From positions 1 through 64,000 of the forward strand of contig JAENYT010000007.1 in NCBI GenBank assembly GCA_016841665.1: 64,000 nt of DNA, written 5' to 3'. The notes under the pieces were generated by a model, which made no database searches, was not told where the DNA came from, and worked only from the letters and a program-made list of their open reading frames with translations. Below are positions 49,412 through 59,511 of the stretch, one piece after another. The stretch is from Methanobacteriota archaeon (GTDB taxonomy: Archaea; Halobacteriota; Methanomicrobia; Methanomicrobiales; Methanomicrobiaceae). The position numbers and the translations under genes were made by a program. Numbering within the stretch: position 1 is the stretch's first letter; every line of letters begins with the position of its first letter.

Positions 49412-50116
49412 CTATTTTTTGTATTCCCGCTGTGCATATGAGTATTTTGCAGACTCCCCACCCTTCGCCACGATATAGATCCATTCCCAGAGCGATTTCA
49501 ATGTGCCGAACTGTTCATACCGCCGCATGGAAAATCCAACCTTCATGTTTGGATTGAGCACCACCCGACCGAAATGCTTCATTCTCCGGGCAATTTCGAG
49601 ATCGTCCCCGGCATCGATGCAGCGATACATGCCTGCCTCAAAGAAGGTTTCCCTGTCAAACGCGGTATTGCACCCGAGCGTATAGTAGATGGTGCCGGTC
49701 AGGTACCCGAGCCTGGAAAAGAGGTTGGCGAGATGCAGGGACATTTTATGTTTGATGCCCTCTTCGATGGCGTATACGTACCCGTAGAGCTGAACGATGC
49801 CATCTTCACGGGCAAAGGAGCGCTCTATCTCCTCCAGCCAATTTTCGGGGATGATGCAGTCGGCATCGGTCGTGGCGATGATGGTGCCGCGGGCTATCTT
49901 CGCACCGTCATTGCGCGCTCCGCCCACCTTCTCGCTGGTCTGGATGACAACCCTGTCCGCGAACGGTGCCGCAAGCTCCCTTGTCCTGTCCTGGGAATTG
50001 CCGTCCACGACGATGATCTCATAGGTATCACGGGGGAGGGTCTGGGTGCAGAGGGAGGAGAGACACCTCTCAATGTTCTCCTCTTCATTGTAGGTTGGAA
50101 CGATTACCGAAATCAT
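49412..50116 (-). CDS. Glycosyltransferase family 2
   Basis: ISVIVPTYNEEENIERCLSSL...IIVVDGNSQDRT...ATTDADCIIPENWLEE. Confidence 0.92.
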   Translation of the reverse strand: MISVIVPTYNEEENIERCLSSLCTQTLPRDTYEIIVVDGNSQDRTRELAAPFADRVVIQTSEKVGGARNDGAKIARGTIIATTDADCIIPENWLEEIERSFAREDGIVQLYGYVYAIEEGIKHKMSLHLANLFSRLGYLTGTIYYTLGCNTAFDRETFFEAGMYRCIDAGDDLEIARRMKHFGRVVLNPNMKVGFSMRRYEQFGTLKSLWEWIYIVAKGGESAKYSYAQREYKK

Positions 50117-51093
50117 GACTCCACCAGTTCACTGTAGAGTGCGATGTGCTGATCCGCAATACGCCGGATATCAAACTGCTCTGTAAATGCACGCGCCCTT
50201 GCAGCAAGGGCGTGGAGCGCACGTTCATCAGCTATCTGCCCGGCAGCTTCATCAATATTTCCAAAATACGCCATATTTTCCCCGAAAATTTCTCGAAATT
50301 CCGGAATATCCCTTGCAACGACAGGAAGGCCGCAGGAAAGCGCCTCAAGGTTCACGAGCCCGAAAGTTTCGGCATGCGACGGCATAAAAAAGATGTCGGC
50401 GGCGCTGTACGCGGAGACGATGTCGGGGACAAATCCGGTGAATATCATATTTTCCCCGCATTTCTTCTTCATCTGCTGTATCTTGAAGTAATCCTTCGAG
50501 CCCATCCCGTAAGGAAACCCACCCACCCATACCCAGAGAATGTCAGGAAACCGCGATGAAAGCTCCATCACATCATAAATCCCTTTTCTCGGCGTTTGCT
50601 GGGCAACGGTAAGAACAATTCGTTTTTCTTCCCCGATACCGTAGGTCTCCCTGAACTCACGCGCTTTTTGTCCGTCATACGCGAACATCTCCCTGTCCAC
50701 GCCGTTCGGGATCAGCGTCGTGGGCACACCGGGGACCATCTCCTCGATCTCCTGCTGGCAGCTTTCAGAAATGGTGATGATATGGTCGAAAGAGCGGTAG
50801 ATTTTGGGGTAGAGCGAATTGATGACATTGTGAAAGGCGACATTGTCCTCGTTGACGCGGGGGGTAGAATGCGCGGTGAGCACAGAACACCCGCGGTTCA
50901 GTTTTTCATTGGAGAGGGCGAGCGGGCCGAAGGTATGGTAGTGCACCACATCGAAGGTGTGGCTCATCCCATTGTAACTCACATCGACGGACTGTCCCCG
51001 CAGCAACGCTTTGTACAGTGTTTTTGCGGCGGTGGAGCAGCCAACGTACTTGAAGAAAAGCATATCCTCGACAAAAAAATTGACATTTATCAT
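50113..51093 (-). CDS. Glycosyltransferase family 4
   Basis: HSTPRVNED...VLTVAQQTPRKGIYDVMEL...FFMPSHAETFGLVNLEALSCGLPVVARDIPEFREI. Confidence 0.9.
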   Translation of the reverse strand: MINVNFFVEDMLFFKYVGCSTAAKTLYKALLRGQSVDVSYNGMSHTFDVVHYHTFGPLALSNEKLNRGCSVLTAHSTPRVNEDNVAFHNVINSLYPKIYRSFDHIITISESCQQEIEEMVPGVPTTLIPNGVDREMFAYDGQKAREFRETYGIGEEKRIVLTVAQQTPRKGIYDVMELSSRFPDILWVWVGGFPYGMGSKDYFKIQQMKKKCGENMIFTGFVPDIVSAYSAADIFFMPSHAETFGLVNLEALSCGLPVVARDIPEFREIFGENMAYFGNIDEAAGQIADERALHALAARARAFTEQFDIRRIADQHIALYSELVES

Positions 51094-52400
51094 AGGGCCT
51101 TCACGAAATCGAACGCTCTGCGGATACATGCATCCATGTTCAGGTATTCGAACTCGGCAAACCTTCCCACCAGATCGATCCCCTGATCCCTGATATAGGT
51201 TCGGACAGCCTCAACATTGTCCAGATACTCGAGATCGTAGACCACGTAGGCGAACTCCTCACGTTCCACCGCATGGTAGACGACACGTTCTGCGCTCTCG
51301 ATGAGTCCCATGTTGACGAGCCCCTCCACCACCTGTGCGACGACCTCGTCATCAGAGAGCGTCGATATGGCATCTCCCTCGTTGCAGGTGATCTCCGCCA
51401 GGATTGACGAGCAGCCCCCCGGGGCGACTTTTGTGCTGTAGTTCGAGGGGAACGAGATGCGGTTGAAGAGCCCGAGTTCGGTCTGGGGGACGTACAGCCA
51501 GGAGTAATCCGGAATATCCCCCTCAATGCCGATGCACGCACAGATGAGGGAATTGTAGCGCAACCATTCGCAGGCCTCCCTGCAGGCGGCAGGAACATCG
51601 TTCATGCAGGAAAGGAGGTGCTGGATGGGTATGGTGGAGACGCACCGGTCGGCTTCGATCGATTCCACGCCATTGCTCACGATAACCCTGTCCCCCTCAG
51701 GCCTGACCGACTTTACCTCAAATCCCGTGACGATCGCATCCTCTACGGGCCCGGCCATCGCCCTGACCAGCGCTTCAATGCCCCCATGGACGGGATAGGA
51801 GAAGACAGCCTGGTGGGTATATCCCTCGGTCTCGATGCCGATGGCAGATTTGACGATATCCTCCACCGGAGGACGTGGAATACGCCCGTCCACCCAGTGC
51901 ATCGACATCTTCTCTGCAGGATAGTTCCAGATCTTTTCATTGTACGGCACCATGTAAAGCTCGGCAATCCCCCTGCCAAAGGTATAGTAGATCCACTCGC
52001 GGAAATTTTCAGGCGGGGCGATCTCCCCTTTTTCGACCGCGATCAGGGTGCGGATATATTCGTTGATGCAGAAAAAGCAATCCTCTTTCGGCAGGTCGGA
52101 AAGCCCGTTTTCAAAGGGATATCTCACAAAATTCCCCTTATAGAATATTTTGGTGTTCCGGTGGCGCTCATCGCGGTTATCCCCGAGCACGTCGCGCATG
52201 AACGAGAGAACTTCCTGATCCCTGCTGAATATGATATGGGACCCGCCGATATCGAAGGTGAACCCTTCCTGTGATCTCGAACGGCAGAGGCCCCCGATTT
52301 CAGCATCGCGTTCGAGAACCACGACTTCTTCACCCATTTCCGCCAGAAGCCTCGCAAGAGTGATTCCGGTCAGCCCGCCGCCCAAAATTGCCCATTTCAC
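51090..52400 (-). CDS. NAD(P)/FAD-dependent oxidoreductase (protoporphyrinogen oxidase / UDP-galactopyranose mutase-like)
   Basis: AILGGGLTGITLARLLAEMGEEVVVLERDAEIGGLCRS...FDIGGSHIIF...VPYNEKIWNYPAEKMSMHWV. Confidence 0.87.
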   Translation of the reverse strand: MKWAILGGGLTGITLARLLAEMGEEVVVLERDAEIGGLCRSRSQEGFTFDIGGSHIIFSRDQEVLSFMRDVLGDNRDERHRNTKIFYKGNFVRYPFENGLSDLPKEDCFFCINEYIRTLIAVEKGEIAPPENFREWIYYTFGRGIAELYMVPYNEKIWNYPAEKMSMHWVDGRIPRPPVEDIVKSAIGIETEGYTHQAVFSYPVHGGIEALVRAMAGPVEDAIVTGFEVKSVRPEGDRVIVSNGVESIEADRCVSTIPIQHLLSCMNDVPAACREACEWLRYNSLICACIGIEGDIPDYSWLYVPQTELGLFNRISFPSNYSTKVAPGGCSSILAEITCNEGDAISTLSDDEVVAQVVEGLVNMGLIESAERVVYHAVEREEFAYVVYDLEYLDNVEAVRTYIRDQGIDLVGRFAEFEYLNMDACIRRAFDFVKAL

Positions 52401-52468
52401 GATACTATCTTCGGCACAGGCTCATAAAAAAGTGTTCAATTTCAACGGCCGACCGGCCTGAAAAAAGA

Positions 52469-53974
52469 TCATTTCGGCTGGATAAACCAGCCCGTGCAGG
52501 TGGAATCGAGGATGTCGGGAGTGTTTTTTGCGGTGAGAAGGCTGACGATCACCATTGCCCCGAAGGAGAGTGCCAGAGCGTAGAAGCTGAAATGCACCGG
52601 CAGAGGGGCGACGTACTGGTGCCAGTAGCCGAACGCCCCTGCCCCCACCAGCCCGAGAGCCATGCTCGAGATGGCCCCTTCCCGGGTTGCCCCTCTCCAG
52701 TAGAGCCCGGCGAGAAGTGGAACGGCAAAGGTAGCAAGCATCACGCCGATGCCCATCCATATCAGCCATGCCAGCATGGACGGCGGATTCACCGCCAGGA
52801 GGAGCGTGCCCCCTGCCGCAACCACGACAGAGATTTTGCTGACCGTGAGCACCTCTTTGTCCGAGGCAGAAGGCCGCAGAATGTTGCGGTATATATCCCA
52901 GCCGAACATGGTGCCCACGGTGAGCATCAGCCGATCCGTGGTGGACATCACCGCGGCAAGCACGATGACGGCGAATATCGCCCATACGAACACACTGGTG
53001 GAAACCGACTGGATGCTGTAGACCAGGATGAAATCCTGCGCATTGACGGTCTCGGGGAGGGCGATGGTCCCGGCTTCAACGAGCGCACGGCCGGCAAACC
53101 CGGTGAACTTGACCAGAAACATGATCACTGCATAGATCACGAATGCAATGATCGGCGACCACCGGAAATATTTCGCCTCTTTTGCGGCAAGCACATTGTT
53201 GATGACATGCGGGGCGCATGCCAGCCCGATTACGAGCAGCAGACCGAATGACATCAGGAATTCAGGGGTAAAGGCGGGAGCGCCCGCGGGCATGAAAGGC
53301 TGGACGAAGTTCGGGTTGATTGTGGCGAGTGCTCCGTTGATGCTGGTGAGACCGCCCGCTTTTAAGATGACGAGCGGCGCCATGATGATCACGCCCAGGA
53401 TAAGGATTCCTCCCTGGAAGAGCGTGGTCCAGGAAACGGCGTATAGCCCTCCGATGGTGGTGTAGAGGGTGATCACGATTCCGGCAATGAGCAGTGCCTG
53501 CCAGTGCGGTATGGCGAACAGCCAGACAAGGATGATGCTGATTGCCGTGTACTGCCCGATGAGGTAGATCAGCGAGACGACGATGCCGGCGACGGCACTG
53601 AGCCCCCGCAATGCCTTCGGACTTTCGAACCGGTGGGCGAAGTAGTCCTGGATGGTCATGTACCCTTCCAGCTTTCCGACATGGTTGAGTTTCACGCCGA
53701 AGACGATGATGGCGAATGCCGCAGCAAGGGGGACGAAGATCTGCTCCCAGATCGTCGGCCATCCGGCCGCATACCCAAGTCCGCTCACACCGAGAAGCGT
53801 CATCCCGCTACAGATGGATGCAACGATGAGGATGGTGAATACCCAGAATCCAAGGGACCTGCCCGCAAGGATGTAATCTTCCGAATTATGGATTTTCTTT
53901 GAGGCCCAGCTCCCGATGGCGATCAGCAGGACGCAGTAGAGCACGATGACCCCGAGAGTCACCATCTCAACCAT
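52469..53974 (-). CDS. Sodium:solute symporter (SSS) family transporter
   Basis: 501 aa multi-TM; SEDYILAGRSLGFWVF...TTIGGLYAVSWTTLFQG. Confidence 0.92.
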   Translation of the reverse strand: MVEMVTLGVIVLYCVLLIAIGSWASKKIHNSEDYILAGRSLGFWVFTILIVASICSGMTLLGVSGLGYAAGWPTIWEQIFVPLAAAFAIIVFGVKLNHVGKLEGYMTIQDYFAHRFESPKALRGLSAVAGIVVSLIYLIGQYTAISIILVWLFAIPHWQALLIAGIVITLYTTIGGLYAVSWTTLFQGGILILGVIIMAPLVILKAGGLTSINGALATINPNFVQPFMPAGAPAFTPEFLMSFGLLLVIGLACAPHVINNVLAAKEAKYFRWSPIIAFVIYAVIMFLVKFTGFAGRALVEAGTIALPETVNAQDFILVYSIQSVSTSVFVWAIFAVIVLAAVMSTTDRLMLTVGTMFGWDIYRNILRPSASDKEVLTVSKISVVVAAGGTLLLAVNPPSMLAWLIWMGIGVMLATFAVPLLAGLYWRGATREGAISSMALGLVGAGAFGYWHQYVAPLPVHFSFYALALSFGAMVIVSLLTAKNTPDILDSTCTGWFIQPK

Positions 53975-54079
53975 TTATGCATCCTCCCTGAATGTGAGGC
54001 CCCAGAACAGCAATACGATAATAACGAGCAGCACCGCCCCTCCTACGAGCGATGTGGTAATCATTGGCAGATCGAACAT
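53975..54079 (-). CDS. Symporter small accessory microprotein (34 aa, single TM)
   Basis: Manual translation MFDLPMITTSLVGGAVLLVIIVLLFWGLTFREDA*; stop abuts the symporter ATG (53974); below the ORF-track size cutoff. Confidence 0.75.
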   Translation of the reverse strand: MFDLPMITTSLVGGAVLLVIIVLLFWGLTFREDA

Positions 54080-54090
54080 AATATCGTGCT

Positions 54091-54111
54091 ATATGTTAGC
54101 ATGCTACATAT
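54091..54111. promoter_or_regulatory. Operator-like near-palindrome upstream of the symporter microprotein
   Basis: atatgttagcatgctacatat: perfect palindromic core TAGCATGCTA flanked by ATATG/CATAT arms. Confidence 0.4.
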
Positions 54112-54169
54112 TAACATAATCGATTCGGGCGAGATGGCTCTTTGGAATGAACTCGATGAAAAATTACAA

Positions 54170-54679
54170 TTATTCGGGTTTTTGACTTTTTACCGTCTTC
54201 AAACCCCTTAAAATGGCGATTCTTCCGGTTCTGACCAGTTCTTTGATCCCGTAATGGCGGAGAAGTTTCTCCAGGGCATCGATCTTCTCGGAATCGCCGG
54301 TAACCTCGAGCACCACGGTCCGGGTGCCCACGTCGATGATCTTGGCCCTGAAAATCGTCGCGATCTGCATGATTTCAGCCCTGCTGGCGCCCGTCTCCGC
54401 ATTGACTTTAATGAGGGCAAGTTCACGGGCGACGTGGTCACGGTAGGTGATGTCGGATACCTTGACGATGTCGATCAGTTTGTTCAGCTGCTTTTTCACC
54501 TGCTCGATCTGGGCATCGTCCCCGTAGGCGACCACCGTAATCCGGCTCATGTTGGGCTCTTCGCAGACGCCCACCGCAAGGCTCTCGATATTGAAGCCCC
54601 GCCGTGAAAAAAGCCCTGCAACACGGCTCAGGACACCTGCCCTGTTCTCCACGAGGATACTCAGCATGTGGGCCTTCAT
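54170..54679 (-). CDS. ilvN: Acetolactate synthase small subunit
   Basis: HMLSILVENRAGVLSRVAGLFSRRGFNIESLAVG. Confidence 0.95.
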   Translation of the reverse strand: MKAHMLSILVENRAGVLSRVAGLFSRRGFNIESLAVGVCEEPNMSRITVVAYGDDAQIEQVKKQLNKLIDIVKVSDITYRDHVARELALIKVNAETGASRAEIMQIATIFRAKIIDVGTRTVVLEVTGDSEKIDALEKLLRHYGIKELVRTGRIAILRGLKTVKSQKPE

Positions 54680-56352
54680 TGCTGATGGCCCCCGATCATC
54701 TCATTGATCGCCGCTCCTGCCGGCACCATCGGAAACACGTTCTCCTCGCGCTCGATCCTGAAGTCCAGAACAAAGGGGCCCTCCGCATCGATCGCTGCCT
54801 GGAGGGCCGGACGCACCTCATCGCGGGACTCCACACGCATGCCCTCAATACCGTATGCCTGGGCGATTTTCACGAAATCCACAGAAGGAAGCTCGGTATA
54901 CGAATAACGGCGGTCGTAGAAGAGCTCCTGCCACTGGCGCACCATCCCCAGGTACATGTTGTTGAGGATGGCAATGCGCACCGGGATATTGTAGTGTGCG
55001 ACCGTCCCCAGTTCCTGGATGTTCATCTGGAAGCTCCCGTCGCCGGCGATATCGAAGACCTGTTCGTCGGGCCGAGCGAAGTGCGCTCCGATCGCCGCAG
55101 GGAACCCGTATCCCATTGTGCCGAGGCCGCCTGACGAGAGCCACTGGCGGGGATGCCTGAAGCAGTAGTACTGGGCGGCCCACATCTGGTTCTGTCCGAC
55201 TTCGCTCACGATTATACCCTCTCCAGCGAGGAGATCGCTCAGCTGCTGAATGATGAACTGCGGGTGGAGTCCGTCGCCGTCATTATACCGGAGCGGGTGG
55301 TTCTTCTTCCAGGCATCGATCTTCTGCAGCCATGGCGAAGCGGCATCCCGTGTGCTTACGCGTGCGAGGATGTCCCTGAGCACCGTTTTGGCATCTCCCA
55401 CAATCGGTACATCGGCCGGCTTGTTTTTGCCGATCTCGGCAGGGTCGATGTCGATGTGCACGATCTTCGCGTGCGGGGCGAAGGTCTCGAGCTTGCCGGT
55501 CACCCGATCATCGAACCGTACCCCGACGGCAAGCATGAAATCGCATTCGGTGACCGCGAAATTGGCATACTCAGTCCCATGCATGCCGAGCATGCCAAGA
55601 TTGAGGGGATGGTCGCAGGGGATGCACCCCAGCCCCATCAGCGTCGAGGTCACCGGAAGCAGGAGCCGCTCGGCAATTTCCACGAGTTCTTGGCTAGCCC
55701 CCGATGCGATAACCCCGCCGCCCGCATAAATGATGGGGCGTTCGGCCTCCATCAGAAGCTGGATCGCACGCTCGATCTGCCGGGCATGCCCGCGGTAGGT
55801 GGGCTGGTACCCGCGAAGCGACACGATGTCCGGTGCCGGTACTGGATTCTTGACGAGGTCGGTATTGACGTCCTTGGGGAGATCGATGAGCACGGGGCCA
55901 TTGCGTCCCGTCTTCGCAATATAAAACGCCTCCCGCACCACACCTGCAAGTTCATTGGCGTCTTTCACCAGATAGTTATGCTTGGTGACCGGAAGCGTGA
56001 TGCCGGTGATGTCTGACTCCTGAAAGGCGTCGTTGCCAAGCATCGAGGTCGGCACCTGCCCGGTGATTGCCACCACGGGCACGGAGTCCATGTACGCGGT
56101 GGCGATGCCGGTGACCAGGTTGCAGGCCCCCGGCCCTGACGTCGCCAGACAGACCCCCACGCGCCCGCTTGCCCGTGCATAGCCATCGGCCGCATGAATG
56201 GCGGCCTGCTCATGGCGCATCAGGATATGCCGGATGGATGAGTCGTAGAGCTCATCGTAGATGGGTAGCACCGATCCACCTGGGTACCCGAAGATAATAT
56301 CAACCCCTTCCCTTGCCAGACTTTCAATGAGAATGTTTGCACCTGTTTTCAT
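54676..56352 (-). CDS. ilvB: Acetolactate synthase large subunit
   Basis: TPP enzyme: IFGYPGGSVLPIYDELYDS, ATSGPGACNLVTGIATAYMDSVPVVAITGQV, GDGSFQMNIQELGTVAHYNIPV. Confidence 0.96.
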   Translation of the reverse strand: MKTGANILIESLAREGVDIIFGYPGGSVLPIYDELYDSSIRHILMRHEQAAIHAADGYARASGRVGVCLATSGPGACNLVTGIATAYMDSVPVVAITGQVPTSMLGNDAFQESDITGITLPVTKHNYLVKDANELAGVVREAFYIAKTGRNGPVLIDLPKDVNTDLVKNPVPAPDIVSLRGYQPTYRGHARQIERAIQLLMEAERPIIYAGGGVIASGASQELVEIAERLLLPVTSTLMGLGCIPCDHPLNLGMLGMHGTEYANFAVTECDFMLAVGVRFDDRVTGKLETFAPHAKIVHIDIDPAEIGKNKPADVPIVGDAKTVLRDILARVSTRDAASPWLQKIDAWKKNHPLRYNDGDGLHPQFIIQQLSDLLAGEGIIVSEVGQNQMWAAQYYCFRHPRQWLSSGGLGTMGYGFPAAIGAHFARPDEQVFDIAGDGSFQMNIQELGTVAHYNIPVRIAILNNMYLGMVRQWQELFYDRRYSYTELPSVDFVKIAQAYGIEGMRVESRDEVRPALQAAIDAEGPFVLDFRIEREENVFPMVPAGAAINEMIGGHQQ

Positions 56353-57836
56353 TATTGACTCCTCAGCAACCTGTTCATTCCGTTGATGACGGCCTCCACG
56401 CTTGCAGTTATAATATCTGTGCGTGCGCCCCGGGATGTAATAACATCTCCGTCCCTGCTCAGTTTGACCATGACGTCCACCATTGCATCGGTTCCGCCGG
56501 TGATGGCATCCACATGGTAATCTTCAAGCCTGATGTCGGCCACCACCGCGACCGATTTCTGGAGGGCGTTTATCGCCGCATCGACGGGGCCGGTCCCGGT
56601 GGAGGCGCCGGTCACTTCGTTGCCGTAGACCTGGAGCGTCACCGACGCGGTGGGGATGGCGTTGCTCCCGCTTACCACCGTGAACTGGCGGAGATCGAGC
56701 ACCGGCTCATATGCAAGCGAAAGCACCGTATCGGTGATGGCCATCACATCCGCATCCGTAATCCGCTTGCCCTCGTCGCCGAGCTCTTTGATGCGGCCGA
56801 CGATCTCCCGCAATTGCACCGGGTCGGGATCGTAGCCCATCTCGTTGAGCGCCGCGAGCACTGATGCGGATCCCGAGTGTTTTCCCAGGATGATGCGCCG
56901 CTTCCTTCCCACAATCTCCGGTTTGATCGGCTCGTAGGTGCTCGCATCGCGCAGAACGCCATGGGCGTGAATGCCGCTCTCGTGGGTGAACGCCATGGCC
57001 CCCACGATGGCCTTGTTGGTGGGCAGTTCCACTCCCGAGAGGCGGGACACCAGCGAGGAGAGTTGGTAGAGCTGTTTTGTCTCGATGCCGGTCGCAATCC
57101 CGTAGAGAACTTCGCCCGCCATCACCACCTCCTCGAAGGGGGTGTTTCCCGCACGCTCTCCAAGGCCGTTTACCGTCACGTGGGCGCAGGACGCGCCGTT
57201 CCTGAGCGCAGCAAAGGTGTTGGCGAGGGCGAAGCCCAGATCGTCATGGCAGTGGATGGAGAGCGGGGCGAAGCAGAGCGCAGGGATCACTTCGGCGACC
57301 CGCTCGGGAGTAAGGAGCCCTACCGTGTCGCAGAAACAGAGCCTGTCCGCTCCGTGGTCGACCGCGGCGGAAAAGATCGATCCGAGAAATGCCTGGTCCG
57401 CCCTCGACGCATCCTCACCGGAAAATTCCACCACGAGGCCGCGCTCTTTCGCATGGGCAACAGCCTCAAGCGCCATGTCCCAGACTTTTTCACGCGTCTT
57501 TCCCAGCTTCTTGGCGATATGCAGGTCGCTCACCGGGATGACCATATGCACGGAATCCACGCCGCATTCCGCGGCGAGATCGATGTCATGCGCAAGTGCG
57601 CGGACATAACAGCAGCATTCTGCATGCAGGCCTGCATCCGCAATGAGACGGATAGCCTCGCGCTCACCTTCGGAAGCCGCCGCCGATCCCGCTTCGATTA
57701 CATCGATGCCGATCCTGTCGAGCGCTGTGGCGATTTCAAGTTTTTCCGCCGGGGTCAGCGAAACACCCGGGGTCTGTTCCCCGTCACGCAGAGTTGTATC
57801 AAAAAAGCGAATCTTTTCAGAGAATAAAGCAATCAC
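56352..57836 (-). CDS. leuA: 2-isopropylmalate synthase family protein (LeuA; citramalate synthase not excluded)
   Basis: FFDTTLRDGEQTPGVSLTPAEKLEIA; HCHDDLGFALANT; C-terminal LeuA dimer regulatory domain. Confidence 0.9.
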   Translation of the reverse strand: MIALFSEKIRFFDTTLRDGEQTPGVSLTPAEKLEIATALDRIGIDVIEAGSAAASEGEREAIRLIADAGLHAECCCYVRALAHDIDLAAECGVDSVHMVIPVSDLHIAKKLGKTREKVWDMALEAVAHAKERGLVVEFSGEDASRADQAFLGSIFSAAVDHGADRLCFCDTVGLLTPERVAEVIPALCFAPLSIHCHDDLGFALANTFAALRNGASCAHVTVNGLGERAGNTPFEEVVMAGEVLYGIATGIETKQLYQLSSLVSRLSGVELPTNKAIVGAMAFTHESGIHAHGVLRDASTYEPIKPEIVGRKRRIILGKHSGSASVLAALNEMGYDPDPVQLREIVGRIKELGDEGKRITDADVMAITDTVLSLAYEPVLDLRQFTVVSGSNAIPTASVTLQVYGNEVTGASTGTGPVDAAINALQKSVAVVADIRLEDYHVDAITGGTDAMVDVMVKLSRDGDVITSRGARTDIITASVEAVINGMNRLLRSQ

Positions 57837-57994
57837 TCATAGGATTTCTCACCCATTTTAATTTGAGGGGCGGTTCTATTTATAATTTGGGGGAAATGGT
57901 ACGATCCGTTCACTTTCCGTAATAATGCGCCAGATTAATCTCCTTATATCCCATTTTGAGAGAATGGGGAGAATATCCAGATAAAAAGGGATTA

Positions 57995-58690
57995 TTATGA
58001 GGCTCCGCTCTCGTAGAGGAGGGTCATGTAGCGGGCCGAGAATATGGCAATTGCCGGAGCTACAATTATGCCTATTAATGTTCCGAGAGGGGGAATCACC
58101 ATAAAAATCCAGGTAATGAATTGAATTACAAGCAGCACAATCAAGAGGATGACGAGGGCGATGATGTACTCGATCCAGCCGATATTGCCGATGGTCTCCA
58201 GAATTGCGCTGAAATTAAACGCCTCCCCGATGCTATCCGTGCGGGCGAACCGCACGATCCCAATGACAGCGAAGATCGAGATTATAATTGCGAGGAAGCC
58301 TGCAATGATGATTCCACCGAATAAACTTAGCATTACAGCACTAATTGCCGAAGGGTCACCGCCTGCGGCAGATGAAGCGATGGCACTGAGTGCGGCGAAG
58401 CCGCCGAAGACAAAGAGGACGATGAGGGGAATGAGCATGTAGATAAGTACGATAATATTCAGCTTCCACCCATCGACAAAGAGTTTTTCCCACTGGTCGA
58501 TCTCCGGTGCAGGCTCTGCTCCGCTCATGACACGGATTATATATCCATTAAATATTGGGAGGAGGGGGAGACCAAAGGGTAATATCTGAATAATCCATAA
58601 GACGGCAAGAATTACCCATTTCACCCACTTACCCACCAGGCCTTCCTTCGTGTAATCGTAAGAGTTTTCAAGGATTTCTCCGATTTCCAT
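57995..58690 (-). CDS. DUF4013 family multi-TM membrane protein
   Basis: MEIGEILENSYDYTKEGLVGKWVKWVILAVLWIIQILPFGLPLLPIFNGYIIRVMSGAEPAPEIDQWEKLFVDG. Confidence 0.85.
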   Translation of the reverse strand: MEIGEILENSYDYTKEGLVGKWVKWVILAVLWIIQILPFGLPLLPIFNGYIIRVMSGAEPAPEIDQWEKLFVDGWKLNIIVLIYMLIPLIVLFVFGGFAALSAIASSAAGGDPSAISAVMLSLFGGIIIAGFLAIIISIFAVIGIVRFARTDSIGEAFNFSAILETIGNIGWIEYIIALVILLIVLLVIQFITWIFMVIPPLGTLIGIIVAPAIAIFSARYMTLLYESGAS

Positions 58691-59334
58691 AAAATCACCT
58701 GTATACTGTTCCCTCTATATATTCATACTTAAATATTACTATATTTTCAAAATTAAGCACTGTATATTGAAACGGCATGCACTCCACAGGCGTATATGCA
58801 GTGGCCATAAATATTCGTTATATTTCGGAGTCATATGCAGGAGAACGATGGCGACACCTATCCAGAAGTGGCATATCGGCAAAAAGGGATGATTATGGAC
58901 TAGGAAGTGGAACAGTCGACACCACGCTCGTACAAGGCACTGATGAACCATGCCGAATACATCCTCTTTGTCGCATGAGGAACATGCGATGACTCGTATA
59001 TCGTCGACAATTGTCCTTCTAAAAAAACTCTCGCACCCAGCTAGTATGAGCATAACAGACGACGCCAATCGTGGATACCAGCAGGATCACAAGTTATACA
59101 ACGAGAATGAACGTAATTTCGACAGTCCGAATTCAATTGCGACAAGCATCTATAGCGATCATATGGCAGAACAGGTGAATAACAAAAAGACGGAATTCAA
59201 GGATCAAGTAAATTGGTCATATGAGACTTAATTCCCCTCTATCTAAAAAAAAAACACTGATCCAGTAAAGAAGGTCGTTTGCAGGAGTAAAATATCAATT
59301 TTACAAAAAAATACATTTATTATTACCTAAACGT

Positions 59335-59511
59335 ATGAAAATTCATATGTTCGATGATGATACTTATAGTTATAAAGGTTGGATAGTTTCTGATTATTTG
59401 ATAAAAAGGGCTTTTGGGGTATTGTTGCACAATTGGGCTGCAATGCTAATAATATATGCAATTATTTTTGCTATTATATTATTTTTTGGAATGATTTTTA
59501 GCTTATTGTAA
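59335..59511 (+). CDS. Possible 58-aa AT-rich single-TM small protein
   Basis: Manual translation MKIHMFDDDTYSYKGWIVSDYLIKRAFGVLLHNWAAMLIIYAIIFAIILFFGMIFSLL*; below the ORF-track cutoff. Confidence 0.4.
   Translation: MKIHMFDDDTYSYKGWIVSDYLIKRAFGVLLHNWAAMLIIYAIIFAIILFFGMIFSLL

Noticed and set aside
55153-57827. Large plus ORFs 55153..56016 and 56877..57827
   Set aside because: Antisense to ilvB and leuA.
58950-59231. 93-aa plus ORF in the AT-rich island
   Set aside because: No recognised domain, no clear SD, ordinary low-complexity composition; not supported as a gene.
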